Source: DASPLH01 sp035627675
GTDB taxonomy: Bacteria > Acidobacteriota > Terriglobia > Terriglobales > Acidobacteriaceae
Assembly (NCBI GenBank): GCA_035627675.1
Contig: DASPLH010000167.1
Location: 1 to 5,872 of the forward strand
Direction: 5' to 3'
Length of the DNA: 5,872 nucleotides
This document shows positions 1-5,312 of the stretch, one piece after another. The position numbers and the translations under genes were made by a program. Position 1 is the first letter of the stretch, and each line of letters begins with the position of its first letter. The notes beneath the pieces were generated by a model that was given only the letters and a program-made list of their open reading frames with translations, was not told where the DNA came from and ran no database searches.

Positions 1-35
1 CAGATGCGCTTCCGAGTCGAAGGACCTCGCGGCCC
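1..35 (+). repeat. Partial copy of dispersed hairpin repeat (cut by window edge)
   Basis: These 35 bases are identical to positions 188-222, the distal part of the full repeat described at 161-222. Only the loop end, the right stem arm (GCGCTTCC at 6-13) and the tail are visible; the left arm would lie before the window. The identity stops after base 35 (T here, G at 223). The start-to-start distance between the two identical blocks is 187 bases. Confidence 0.85.
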
Positions 36-56
36 TGAGCACCACGTTCCATGCAG

Positions 57-78
57 GCCCAGCCGCCCTCGGCTGGGC
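57..78. repeat. Perfect 9-bp hairpin with 4-nt loop
   Basis: GCCCAGCCG (57-65), loop CCCT, then CGGCTGGGC (70-78) form a perfect GC-rich stem, extendable by a G-T pair at 56/79. No T-run follows on either strand, so it is not a canonical intrinsic terminator. It lies between the two repeat copies downstream of trmFO and may be another dispersed palindromic element or a weak 3'-end structure. The structure is seen directly; the function is unknown. Confidence 0.6.
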
Positions 79-160
79 TGAGTGCGGAGCGCTCTTAAGT
101 TCCTGATGACCCACGTCTGCAATGCTGGGCAGTTCCCGCCAACCCAGATCGCAAAACAAC

Positions 161-222
161 ACGTCATCCTGAGCGAGGAAGCGCCCGCAGATGCGCTTCC
201 GAGTCGAAGGACCTCGCGGCCC
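161..222 (+). repeat. Full copy of dispersed hairpin repeat, directly downstream of trmFO
   Basis: This element contains a perfect stem, GGAAGCGC (177-184) and GCGCTTCC (193-200), around the 8-nt loop CCGCAGAT, with an outer TCCT/AGGA pair (167-170 and 208-211). Bases 161-220 match the reverse complement of 4491-4550 at 52 of 60 positions, and bases 188-222 recur exactly at 1-35. It ends two bases before the trmFO stop codon, so it is the first structure in the trmFO 3'-UTR. It resembles the intergenic CATCCTGAGCGA-type repeats I recall from Acidobacteriota genomes; that is recollection and was not searched. There is no transposase or coding capacity. A REP-like role in termination or mRNA 3'-end protection is inferred. 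Confidence 0.85.
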
Positions 223-224
223 GA

Positions 225-1565
225 CTAACTTCCGGCGACCGCCGACTGTCCAGCCATCCACGCCTCGAACCGCTCCATCGCGCGTTCGCAAACCATCTTG
301 TGCCGCGTCTTCTTGTCGCGCACCTTGCGCTTGGTCGCCTCGTCCAGTTGCTCCAGCAGATCGAACGTGATGTTCGCCGGCTGAAAGCTCTTGCTCTCAG
401 CGTGGCAGATGTAGTTCACCAGCGAACCGTGCGCCGACGCCCTCGGCACGGCCTTAGGCTGCTCGCCGCGAGCCACGGCCGACGCGTACACGCCCGCCAG
501 CAAGCCCGTGGCGATCGACTCCACATAGCCCTCGACACCTGAGATCTGTCCGGCGAACATCACGCGCGGGTGCTGCCGCATCTGCAACGTCTCCGTCAGC
601 AGCGTGGGAGCGTTGATGTAGGTATTGCGGTGAATCTGCCCGTAGCGGAGGAACCGCGCGTTCTCCAGCCCGGGAATCAGCCGCATCACGCGCGCCTGCT
701 CGCCAAACTTCAGGTGGTTCTGGAATCCGACGAGGTTGTAGGAGTCGGCGCGCAGGTTCTCCTGCCGCAGTTGCACCACGGCATACGGAGTCTTGCCCGT
801 ACGCGGGTCGCGCAGTCCGACGGGCTTCATCGGCCCGAAGCGAAGGGTGTCGCGTCCGCGACGAGCGATCTCCTCGATCGGCAAGCAGCCCTCGAAGTAG
901 TTCAGCTTTTCCCACTCGTGACCGTCCACCGTCTGCGCCTCGGCCAGCGCGTCGATGAAGCGGTTGTACTCCTCTTCCGACATCGGACAGTTAATGTAGT
1001 CGGCTGTTCCCTTGTCGTAGCGCGCAGCCTTGTACACCTTGCTCTCGTCAATCGAGTCGGCTTCGACAATCGGAGAGATCGAGTCATAGAAGAAGAGGCG
1101 GTCGGTTCCGCTCAGCCGCGCGATTTCCTGAGCGAGCGCGTCCGAGGTCAGCGGACCTGTCGCGATGATCGTGATGTCGTTCGTCTCGTCAATGCGAGTG
1201 ACTTCCTCGCGAATGACTCGGATACGCGACTCGCGCTCAATCGCCTCCGTAACGGCCTCCGCGAACGCCATGCGATCGACGGCCAACGCGTGTCCGGCGG
1301 GAACAGCCGTGCGCTGCGCGACTTCCATCAGCAGCGAACCGGCGCGGCGCATCTCCTGCTTCAGCAGCCACGGAGCGCTGTTCTCGCTATCGCTCTTCAG
1401 TGAGTTGGAGCAGACGAGTTCGGCAAAGTGTTCCGTCTCGTGCGCGGGAGTTTTGCGCGCCGGACGCATCTCGTACAGCTCGACTTCCAGGCCGCGTCGC
1501 GCGCACTGCCAGGCGGCTTCCGGACCGGCCAGTCCGCCGCCGATGATCTTGATGGGAGGAGTCAC
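225..1565 (-). CDS. trmFO: Methylenetetrahydrofolate--tRNA-(uracil-5-)-methyltransferase TrmFO
   Basis: TrmFO is a cytosolic flavoprotein that forms 5-methyluridine at position 54 of the tRNA T-loop, using methylenetetrahydrofolate as carbon donor and FAD/NAD(P)H as reductant. The 446-residue product is full length for the family. A Rossmann FAD motif lies at residues 9-18 (GGGLAGPEAA), followed by the family blocks HFAELVCSNS (46-55), NYFEGCLPIE (222-231), LRFGPMKPVG (241-250) and GQISGVEGYVES (339-350). Cys52 and Cys227 correspond to the two conserved cysteines known to be catalytically important in the Bacillus enzyme (Cys53 and Cys226). The start is GTG: an in-frame TAG lies four codons upstream, and this start puts the FAD motif at the usual place. 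The ribosome site is weak (GGA). The gene follows the acetyltransferase by 50 bases and is probably co-transcribed with it. Its stop (TAG) is followed within three bases by the hairpin repeat. Identification is secure. Confidence 0.97.
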   Translation of the reverse strand: MTPPIKIIGGGLAGPEAAWQCARRGLEVELYEMRPARKTPAHETEHFAELVCSNSLKSDSENSAPWLLKQEMRRAGSLLMEVAQRTAVPAGHALAVDRMAFAEAVTEAIERESRIRVIREEVTRIDETNDITIIATGPLTSDALAQEIARLSGTDRLFFYDSISPIVEADSIDESKVYKAARYDKGTADYINCPMSEEEYNRFIDALAEAQTVDGHEWEKLNYFEGCLPIEEIARRGRDTLRFGPMKPVGLRDPRTGKTPYAVVQLRQENLRADSYNLVGFQNHLKFGEQARVMRLIPGLENARFLRYGQIHRNTYINAPTLLTETLQMRQHPRVMFAGQISGVEGYVESIATGLLAGVYASAVARGEQPKAVPRASAHGSLVNYICHAESKSFQPANITFDLLEQLDEATKRKVRDKKTRHKMVCERAMERFEAWMAGQSAVAGS

Positions 1566-1615
1566 ACTTCCAATCTACTCGAAAACCAGGGTTGCCGAGC
1601 CAGGCCGGTCCAGCT

Positions 1616-2125
1616 TCAACGGCTGCCGGACTTCGCCTCGTTCGCCTTGGCCATGGATGCCAGCCGCTCCAGGGCTTCGCCCTCGACCCGCATCGTCAGC
1701 CACTCGGTCATGATCTTCGCCCCGAGCGACTTGTAGAAGTCCAGCGCCGGAGTGTTCCAGTCGAGCACTTGCCACTGGTAGCGTCCGCAGCCTTCGTCGA
1801 CGGCGATCCTGGCCAGGTGGAGCAGCAGCGCCTTGCCGATTCCTTTGCCGCGGAACTCGGGTTTGACGAAGAGGTCTTCGAGGTAGAGTCCGGGACGTCC
1901 TTGCCACGTTGAGTAGTTGTAAAAGAAGAACGCGAATCCGGCGGGCTCGCCATTCCAGTCGGCCAGCACGCAGCGATACTTCGGTTCCGGGCCGAAGCCG
2001 TCGCGCAGCAGCGACTCCTCGGTCGCAACCACGGCGTCAGGATCTCGCTCGTAGAGGGCAAGCGCGCGAATGAAATCGAGGATCAGCGGAACGTCCTGCG
2101 CAGTGGCGGCGCGAATCGTGAGCAT
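1616..2125 (-). CDS. GNAT acetyltransferase, spermidine/spermine (thialysine) N-acetyltransferase-like
   Basis: This 169-residue product is a complete single-domain GNAT enzyme, which transfers acetyl from acetyl-CoA to an amine. The core block LYLEDLFVKPEFRGKGIGKALL (80-101) contains the acetyl-CoA pyrophosphate-binding loop R92-G-K-G-I-G. The later WNTPALDFYKSLGA (123-136) is motif B, with Tyr131 in the usual general-acid position. The FYNYSTWQGRPGLYLEDLFV pattern and the WQVLDWN block are typical of the SSAT/SAT2-like group, whose substrates include polyamines and thialysine; the true substrate here cannot be read from sequence. The same frame is open up to 2365, but that extension is Arg/Cys-rich and low quality, while the ATG at 2125 gives the family N-terminus (MLTIRAATAQDVP). 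The ribosome site is weak (CTCTAGG). The gene precedes trmFO on the same strand. Assignment to GNAT is certain; the subgroup is likely. Confidence 0.93.
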   Translation of the reverse strand: MLTIRAATAQDVPLILDFIRALALYERDPDAVVATEESLLRDGFGPEPKYRCVLADWNGEPAGFAFFFYNYSTWQGRPGLYLEDLFVKPEFRGKGIGKALLLHLARIAVDEGCGRYQWQVLDWNTPALDFYKSLGAKIMTEWLTMRVEGEALERLASMAKANEAKSGSR

Positions 2126-2229
2126 GAACCTAGAGTACCGATTCGCCTCGCACCGAACAACAACCCGAGGACGTAACCGGCTATGGCAGCCATGAACGAC
2201 ACGGCAATCCACTTCAACGAACGTTCCAT
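2083..2229 (-). CDS. Possible small single-span membrane protein overlapping the GNAT start
   Basis: This ATG-initiated ORF encodes 48 residues. It has a charged start (MERSLKW), one hydrophobic span at about residues 7-25 (IAVSFMAAIAGYVLGLLFG) and a positive patch (ARR) after it, which is the layout of many genuine one-span small proteins. A GGGGTGA sequence, matching the right part of the anti-Shine-Dalgarno complement, lies three bases before the ATG. Its last 43 bases overlap the acetyltransferase start in another frame, and the tail there (SCSRFAPPLRRTFR) looks less natural, so this could be chance or a gene remnant. No family is recognised. If real, it would be the first gene of the minus-strand transcript. 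Confidence 0.4.
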   Translation of the reverse strand: MERSLKWIAVSFMAAIAGYVLGLLFGARRIGTLGSCSRFAPPLRRTFR

Positions 2230-2315
2230 ACGTCACCCCGCGTGCAGAGTAGCGTGCGGATCCGTCCTCCGAAGTGGCGTGGCGATCTCGACGGTATCGG
2301 TTCATCGACACTTCA

Positions 2316-2345
2316 TTGCGAGCTGATCTGCGACACAGGTACCAT
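2316..2345 (+). promoter_or_regulatory. Weak sigma70-like promoter candidate for the plus-strand block
   Basis: TTGCGA (2316-2321) and TACCAT (2340-2345) are separated by 18 bases; each matches four of six consensus positions. They lie in the divergent intergenic region and would start transcription at about 2352, ahead of the gene at 2388. Such partial matches are common by chance. No better promoter was seen in 2230-2387 for either direction. Confidence 0.2.
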
Positions 2346-2375
2346 GCCCCCGACCGCGGTGTCATTCACAAGATA

Positions 2376-2381
2376 AAGGAG
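2376..2381 (+). promoter_or_regulatory. Strong ribosome binding site deciding the 2388 start
   Basis: AAGGAG is followed by a six-base spacer (CCTCAC) and ATG at 2388. It is the best Shine-Dalgarno sequence in the window and argues against the in-frame upstream ATG at 2274, which would add 38 hydrophilic residues before the membrane protein. Confidence 0.8.
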
Positions 2382-2387
2382 CCTCAC

Positions 2388-2624
2388 ATGGCAGCGCTCG
2401 AAGGTGCACGGCGAGTAAAGCGGCTCGGGACCCTTATAGCCCTTTTCGGTAGCATCCTGATGGTTCTCATCTGGGCTGGTGGCGTTTACCAGAACAAAGT
2501 CGGCCGGGGCGAACTGGTGCTGATGCTGGCTGCGCCCCTGGCTCTTGGCGCCGGAATCAGAACCCTCGGCTGGTTGCTGGAGGGCTTCCTCATGCCTACG
2601 GACGAGCACGGGCGGTCACGATGA
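2388..2624 (+). CDS. Small two-span membrane protein, unknown function
   Basis: The 78-residue product has a basic N-terminus (ARRVKR, about residues 7-12), a first membrane span at about 13-33 (LGTLIALFGSILMVLIWAGGV), a short polar loop (YQNKVGRGE), a second span at about 43-66 and a short charged tail ending HGRSR. By the positive-inside rule both ends should be cytoplasmic. No family is recognised. The start is fixed by the AAGGAG site at 2376-2381. Its stop overlaps the next start as ATGA at 2621-2624, so translation of the downstream secreted HEAT-like protein is probably coupled. The role may be linked to that protein, but nothing in the sequence names a reaction. Confidence 0.8.
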   Translation: MAALEGARRVKRLGTLIALFGSILMVLIWAGGVYQNKVGRGELVLMLAAPLALGAGIRTLGWLLEGFLMPTDEHGRSR

Positions 2625-3409
2625 AACGCCAATCAGCACTTACGGTTCTTGGTTGCTCTCTGAGTTGCATTCTAATCGTTGGGTTCGCGCACTCCCAATG
2701 CACGGACACTGTCGCCGAACCCACCGCCGCCCGGGTCCGCGAGGCAAGGTTGAATGTCAAATCAGGGGAATTCGCTCTCGTCGATGTGGATGTCATCCAG
2801 CGGGCGCGAGCAGTCCAAGCGGTTGGCGATCTGGAGAAACAGTTCAAGCTCAGGACGGAACCGGTCGAAAGAGCGCGCATAGCGCAAGTTCTCATATTCC
2901 TGGGAGTGAAGAACGACGAATACTGGAACTACCTCGAACGCCTGGTGAACGCGGCCCTGGACAGCAGCGCGCCTTCGGTCGTGCGTTTCGATTCGGAAGG
3001 GAAGCGCGAACCCGGTCCCTCGATGGAGTTCGCAAGGTGGGCGGAGGAGCAAGGTAAATCGCCTGCCGATGCAGCAGAGGAAGCTGTGTATATTACGCCC
3101 GGTTACTTCCTGGTGCTCGGCTGGACTGGCGACGTAAGGGCTATACCGCTCCTTCGGCGTGGTCTCTCGTCACCGAACTATCAGATCGTTGCCGCTTCGG
3201 CAAGCGGACTCGCGGAACTGAACGACAAGGGATCAATCGGTCTCATCATCGCGGCATGCAAACGGGCACCGGCTGAAGTCGTTCAGGTAATTGCTAAATC
3301 ACTAGTCTGTTTCGACGATCCGGAGGCACAAAAGGCGTTCGATACTTTCGTCTCGAAAGATTACGCAAGGATCCTGCGCGAAGGCCGCAAACCAGGCCAG
3401 AACAAGTAG
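2621..3409 (+). CDS. Secreted HEAT-like repeat protein, unknown function
   Basis: The 262-residue product begins with a signal peptide: basic MKRQ, a hydrophobic core at about 7-22 and a likely signal peptidase I site after AHS (23-25). Cys27 follows, but there is no lipobox, so a lipoprotein is unlikely. The mature part is mostly helical. Residues 168-200 (GDVRAIPLLRRGLSSPNYQIVAASASGLAEL region) and 203-240 form two HEAT-like helical pairs, and residues 60-112 look like a more degenerate pair. HEAT solenoids normally bind proteins; no catalytic motif is seen. The C-terminus is basic and polar (EGRKPGQNK). The start overlaps the previous stop as ATGA, with only a weak GGCGG site, which fits translational coupling. 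It is predicted to act in the periplasm or outside the cell; the partner is unknown. Confidence 0.85.
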   Translation: MKRQSALTVLGCSLSCILIVGFAHSQCTDTVAEPTAARVREARLNVKSGEFALVDVDVIQRARAVQAVGDLEKQFKLRTEPVERARIAQVLIFLGVKNDEYWNYLERLVNAALDSSAPSVVRFDSEGKREPGPSMEFARWAEEQGKSPADAAEEAVYITPGYFLVLGWTGDVRAIPLLRRGLSSPNYQIVAASASGLAELNDKGSIGLIIAACKRAPAEVVQVIAKSLVCFDDPEAQKAFDTFVSKDYARILREGRKPGQNK

Positions 3410-3428
3410 TTCTTACGACCTCCGCCCA

Positions 3429-3444
3429 TTGCGAAGACTCGCAA
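3429..3444. repeat. Small dyad between the HEAT and ankyrin genes
   Basis: TTGCGA (3429-3434), loop AGAC, and TCGCAA (3439-3444) form a perfect 6-bp inverted repeat in the 63-base gap. There is no T-run after it, so it is not a clear terminator. It could be a minor mRNA hairpin or an operator half-site pair. It could also be chance. Confidence 0.3.
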
Positions 3445-3458
3445 AAGATCGGGACACA

Positions 3459-3476
3459 ATGGTCAGTCAAGCATGA
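3459..3476 (+). other. Five-codon upstream ORF (MVSQA) overlapping the ankyrin gene start
   Basis: An ATG at 3459, four bases after GGGA, opens a five-codon frame whose TGA overlaps the ankyrin gene start as ATGA (3473-3476). The ankyrin start itself lacks a clear Shine-Dalgarno sequence, so initiation by reinitiation after this tiny ORF is possible. It is short enough to be coincidence. Confidence 0.25.
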
Positions 3477-4480
3477 GAAAGCTGGTCATCGCCGTCGCGT
3501 TGGGCACCTTGTTGCTTGTGGCAGCGTGCCAGCGCACGCAGCCGCTTACTAGTTCTTCCGCATCGGAGCCGACGATCACTGCTCTGGCCATTCAGCGGCA
3601 GTACGACCGCGCCCTGCAACGAATCGACGCACATCCCGAACTCGCAGACCAGGCAGATGACCTCGGCACGACTCCGCTGATGGCCGCTGTCTCGCGTTCG
3701 CCGGTTCCGATCGACTTCGTACAGGGGCTGCTGAAGAGGAAGGTGGACGTCAATCGCCGGGACAAGTCCGGCGTGACCGCACTGATGATGGCATCCGGCA
3801 CGGGCGATCGTGCCACGGTCGATCTGCTGCTCAAGAACGGCGCAGATGCCACGCTACAGGACCGGCGCGGCGGCACCGCTCTGAAACGCGCCGCACGTTT
3901 CCGACACTCGGAGGTCCCCAGCCTCCTCATGCGACATGGCGCGAAGCCGGACATCTTCGACGCCGCCCAACTCGGGCTTGCCAAGGAACTCGAGGCCATG
4001 CTGCGCGAAGAGCCCTCGCTCGCAAGGCGTCAAGGCGAAGGTGGACGCACGGCCTTGCTCGTTGCGGCCTTCGCTGGCCAGAAGGATGCCGTGCGCGTGC
4101 TGCTCCCCTACAACCAGCCGCTCGATGCCTGCGCGGCGGCAGCCACAGGCAGGATCAAAGAGCTAGGTGCCGCTCTCGCCGATGTCGCGGTCGACACGCG
4201 TGATCCCGCCACGCAGATGCCGGCGCTCGAGTGCGCCATTCTCGCCGGACAATATGAAGCTGCATCCCTGCTGCTGCAGCGCGGGGCCGACCCGAACGGT
4301 ATCGACGACAACGAGCAAACTTCGCCGCTGCTCGTTGCGGTGCGCAAGGGAGACAAGAGGATGGTCGAACTTCTGCTGCGGCATGGGGCCGAAAAGACCC
4401 GCTTCTTTCCCGGCTTCGGCTCGGCACACACCGTGGCGCTCCGGGCCAATCGTCCCGACATCGCCGAACTGCTGCGGTGA
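3473..4480 (+). CDS. Ankyrin-repeat lipoprotein
   Basis: The 335-residue product begins with a lipoprotein signal peptide: MRK, a hydrophobic core and the lipobox V16-A-A-C19, so Cys19 should be lipidated and the protein anchored to a membrane on the periplasmic side. Gln20 at +2 does not suggest inner-membrane retention. The rest is a chain of ankyrin repeats from about residue 34 to the end. The clearest are 66-97 (TTPLMAAVSRS), 99-130 (VTALMMASGTGDRATVDLLLKNGAD), 133-160, 190-218 and 282-310 (SPLLVAVRKGDKRMVELLLRHGAE). Repeats at 161-189, 219-247 and 250-277 are more degenerate. Ankyrin repeats mediate protein binding; no enzymatic domain is present and no partner is evident. The start is chosen for its signal peptide, though the ribosome site is weak. 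It follows the HEAT gene by 63 bases and is probably in the same transcript. A hairpin repeat lies ten bases after its stop. Confidence 0.92.
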   Translation: MRKLVIAVALGTLLLVAACQRTQPLTSSSASEPTITALAIQRQYDRALQRIDAHPELADQADDLGTTPLMAAVSRSPVPIDFVQGLLKRKVDVNRRDKSGVTALMMASGTGDRATVDLLLKNGADATLQDRRGGTALKRAARFRHSEVPSLLMRHGAKPDIFDAAQLGLAKELEAMLREEPSLARRQGEGGRTALLVAAFAGQKDAVRVLLPYNQPLDACAAAATGRIKELGAALADVAVDTRDPATQMPALECAILAGQYEAASLLLQRGADPNGIDDNEQTSPLLVAVRKGDKRMVELLLRHGAEKTRFFPGFGSAHTVALRANRPDIAELLR

Positions 4481-4490
4481 AGGCGAGAAG

Positions 4491-4550
4491 GACGCGAGAT
4501 CCTTCGACTCGGAAGCGCTCCGTCAGGCGCTTCCTCGCTCAGGAAGACGT
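4491..4550 (-). repeat. Inverted copy of dispersed hairpin repeat, downstream of the ankyrin gene
   Basis: The reverse complement matches 161-220 at 52 of 60 positions. The stem GGAAGCGC (4511-4518) and GCGCTTCC (4527-4534) is identical to the other full copy, while the 8-nt loop differs at five positions. It begins ten bases after the ankyrin stop. Read in the transcript of its upstream gene, it has the same orientation as the copy after trmFO. It lies between two same-strand genes, so it may separate the ankyrin gene from the DUF6766-like gene. No T-run follows it. Confidence 0.85.
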
Positions 4551-4603
4551 CTGGTTTGCGTTCAAGAACCAACTTACGTTGCGGTACTCGCATCAGCACT
4601 AGC

Positions 4604-4608
4604 AGAGG
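4604..4608 (+). promoter_or_regulatory. Ribosome binding site favouring the 4615 start
   Basis: AGAGG directly abuts the ATG at 4609, leaving no spacer, but stands six bases before the in-frame ATG at 4615. This favours the second ATG as the real start. Confidence 0.6.
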
Positions 4609-4614
4609 ATGTCG

Positions 4615-5271
4615 ATGCGCAGGTTCCTCCGCGACAACGGACTCTCGCTCGTACTGGCCACTCTGTTTCTCGTGTTCTGGGCTGCCCAGAGTGTCGTGGG
4701 CATCTACGTCTATAACAACGATCAGCAGGAGCACGGGCGGCCGCCGATCACCTACCTGCAATACCTGCGTACGGGCGCTTTCGTGGAAGCCACGGCCGAG
4801 AACTGGGAGAGCGAGTTCCTCCAGATGTTCGCCTACGTGCTGCTGACGGCGTTCCTGTTCCAGAGAGGCTCCGCAGAGTCGAAGTCTCCCGATCCTGAGG
4901 AAGAGTCAGAACAGGAGAAGCCCACGCCAATTGAGTTGCAGCCCGGTCCGGTTCGGCGCGGCGGCTGGAGGCTGAAGCTGTACGAGCACTCGCTCTCGCT
5001 GGCGTTCGCCGCGCTGTTCCTCGTTTCCTTCGTGGTCCACGGCCTGGGCGGAGCGCGCGAGTACAACGAAGAACAGACAGCCCACGGAGAGCATACCGTC
5101 AGCACGCTGGGATTCTTCGCCACTTCGCAGTTTTGGTTTGAGTCGTTTCAGAACTGGCAGAGCGAGTTCCTGGCTGTGCTCGCCATGGTGGCGCTTTCGA
5201 TCTGGCTCCGCGAGAAAAATTCGCCCGAGTCGAAACCCGTGGACGCTCCGCACTCGCAGACTGGGGCGTGA
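4615..5271 (+). CDS. DUF6766-like membrane protein with internal duplication
   Basis: The 218-residue product resembles the DUF6766 group of bacterial membrane proteins of unknown function, as judged from the MRRFLRDNGLSLVL start and the NWESEFLQ and FQRGSAESK motifs; the family name is from memory. It consists of two similar halves, about 5-90 and 121-207. Each has a hydrophobic span (about 10-30 and 127-145), a YNxxQxxHG motif (33-41; 150-158), NW(E/Q)SEFL (63-69; 180-186), a second span (about 66-83 and 184-198) and an SxESK end (86-90; 203-207). An acidic, proline-rich linker (91-115) joins them. Four spans are predicted. The ATG at 4615 is preferred over 4609 because of the AGAGG spacing and the family N-terminus. 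It lies downstream of a hairpin repeat and may have its own promoter, but none is convincing. It converges with selB across 41 bases. Confidence 0.88.
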   Translation: MRRFLRDNGLSLVLATLFLVFWAAQSVVGIYVYNNDQQEHGRPPITYLQYLRTGAFVEATAENWESEFLQMFAYVLLTAFLFQRGSAESKSPDPEEESEQEKPTPIELQPGPVRRGGWRLKLYEHSLSLAFAALFLVSFVVHGLGGAREYNEEQTAHGEHTVSTLGFFATSQFWFESFQNWQSEFLAVLAMVALSIWLREKNSPESKPVDAPHSQTGA

Positions 5272-5288
5272 AAACGGGAATCGCCCAC

Positions 5289-5311
5289 GTATCTGCACGC
5301 GGGGGAGATAC
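5289..5311. terminator. Weak hairpin between convergent genes
   Basis: GTATCT (5289-5294) and AGATAC (5306-5311) form a perfect 6-bp stem around an 11-nt loop in the 41-base gap between two convergent genes. That is where a bidirectional terminator is expected. It lacks T-runs on both strands and has a long loop, so it is only a weak candidate. Confidence 0.2.
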
Positions 5312-5312
5312 T

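Noticed and set aside
1..222. CRISPR array
   Set aside because: There are only two direct copies at 187-base spacing, and a third is inverted elsewhere; the repeat is an intergenic hairpin element, not a regularly spaced array.
1..224. Coding sequence reading through the repeats on the minus strand
   Set aside because: The open frame is a translation of repeat DNA, has no ribosome site or domain, and the palindromes explain the sequence.
570..1403. Long plus-strand frame opposite trmFO
   Set aside because: It is a shadow of a secure gene in GC-rich DNA; its translation is Arg/Val/Leu-rich without recognisable domains.
2126..2365. N-terminal extension of the acetyltransferase frame to 2365
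   Set aside because: The extra 80 residues are Arg/Cys-rich and unlike GNAT proteins; the ATG at 2125 gives the expected family N-terminus.
2274..2387. Longer start for the 78-residue membrane protein at 2274
   Set aside because: The strong AAGGAG site at 2376-2381 is correctly spaced for 2388, and the upstream residues look like untranslated sequence.
4108..4761. Minus-strand 217-residue frame opposite the ankyrin gene and the following gap
   Set aside because: It covers the ankyrin coding region and the hairpin repeat, and its Ser/Arg/Pro-rich translation shows no domain; it is a shadow frame.
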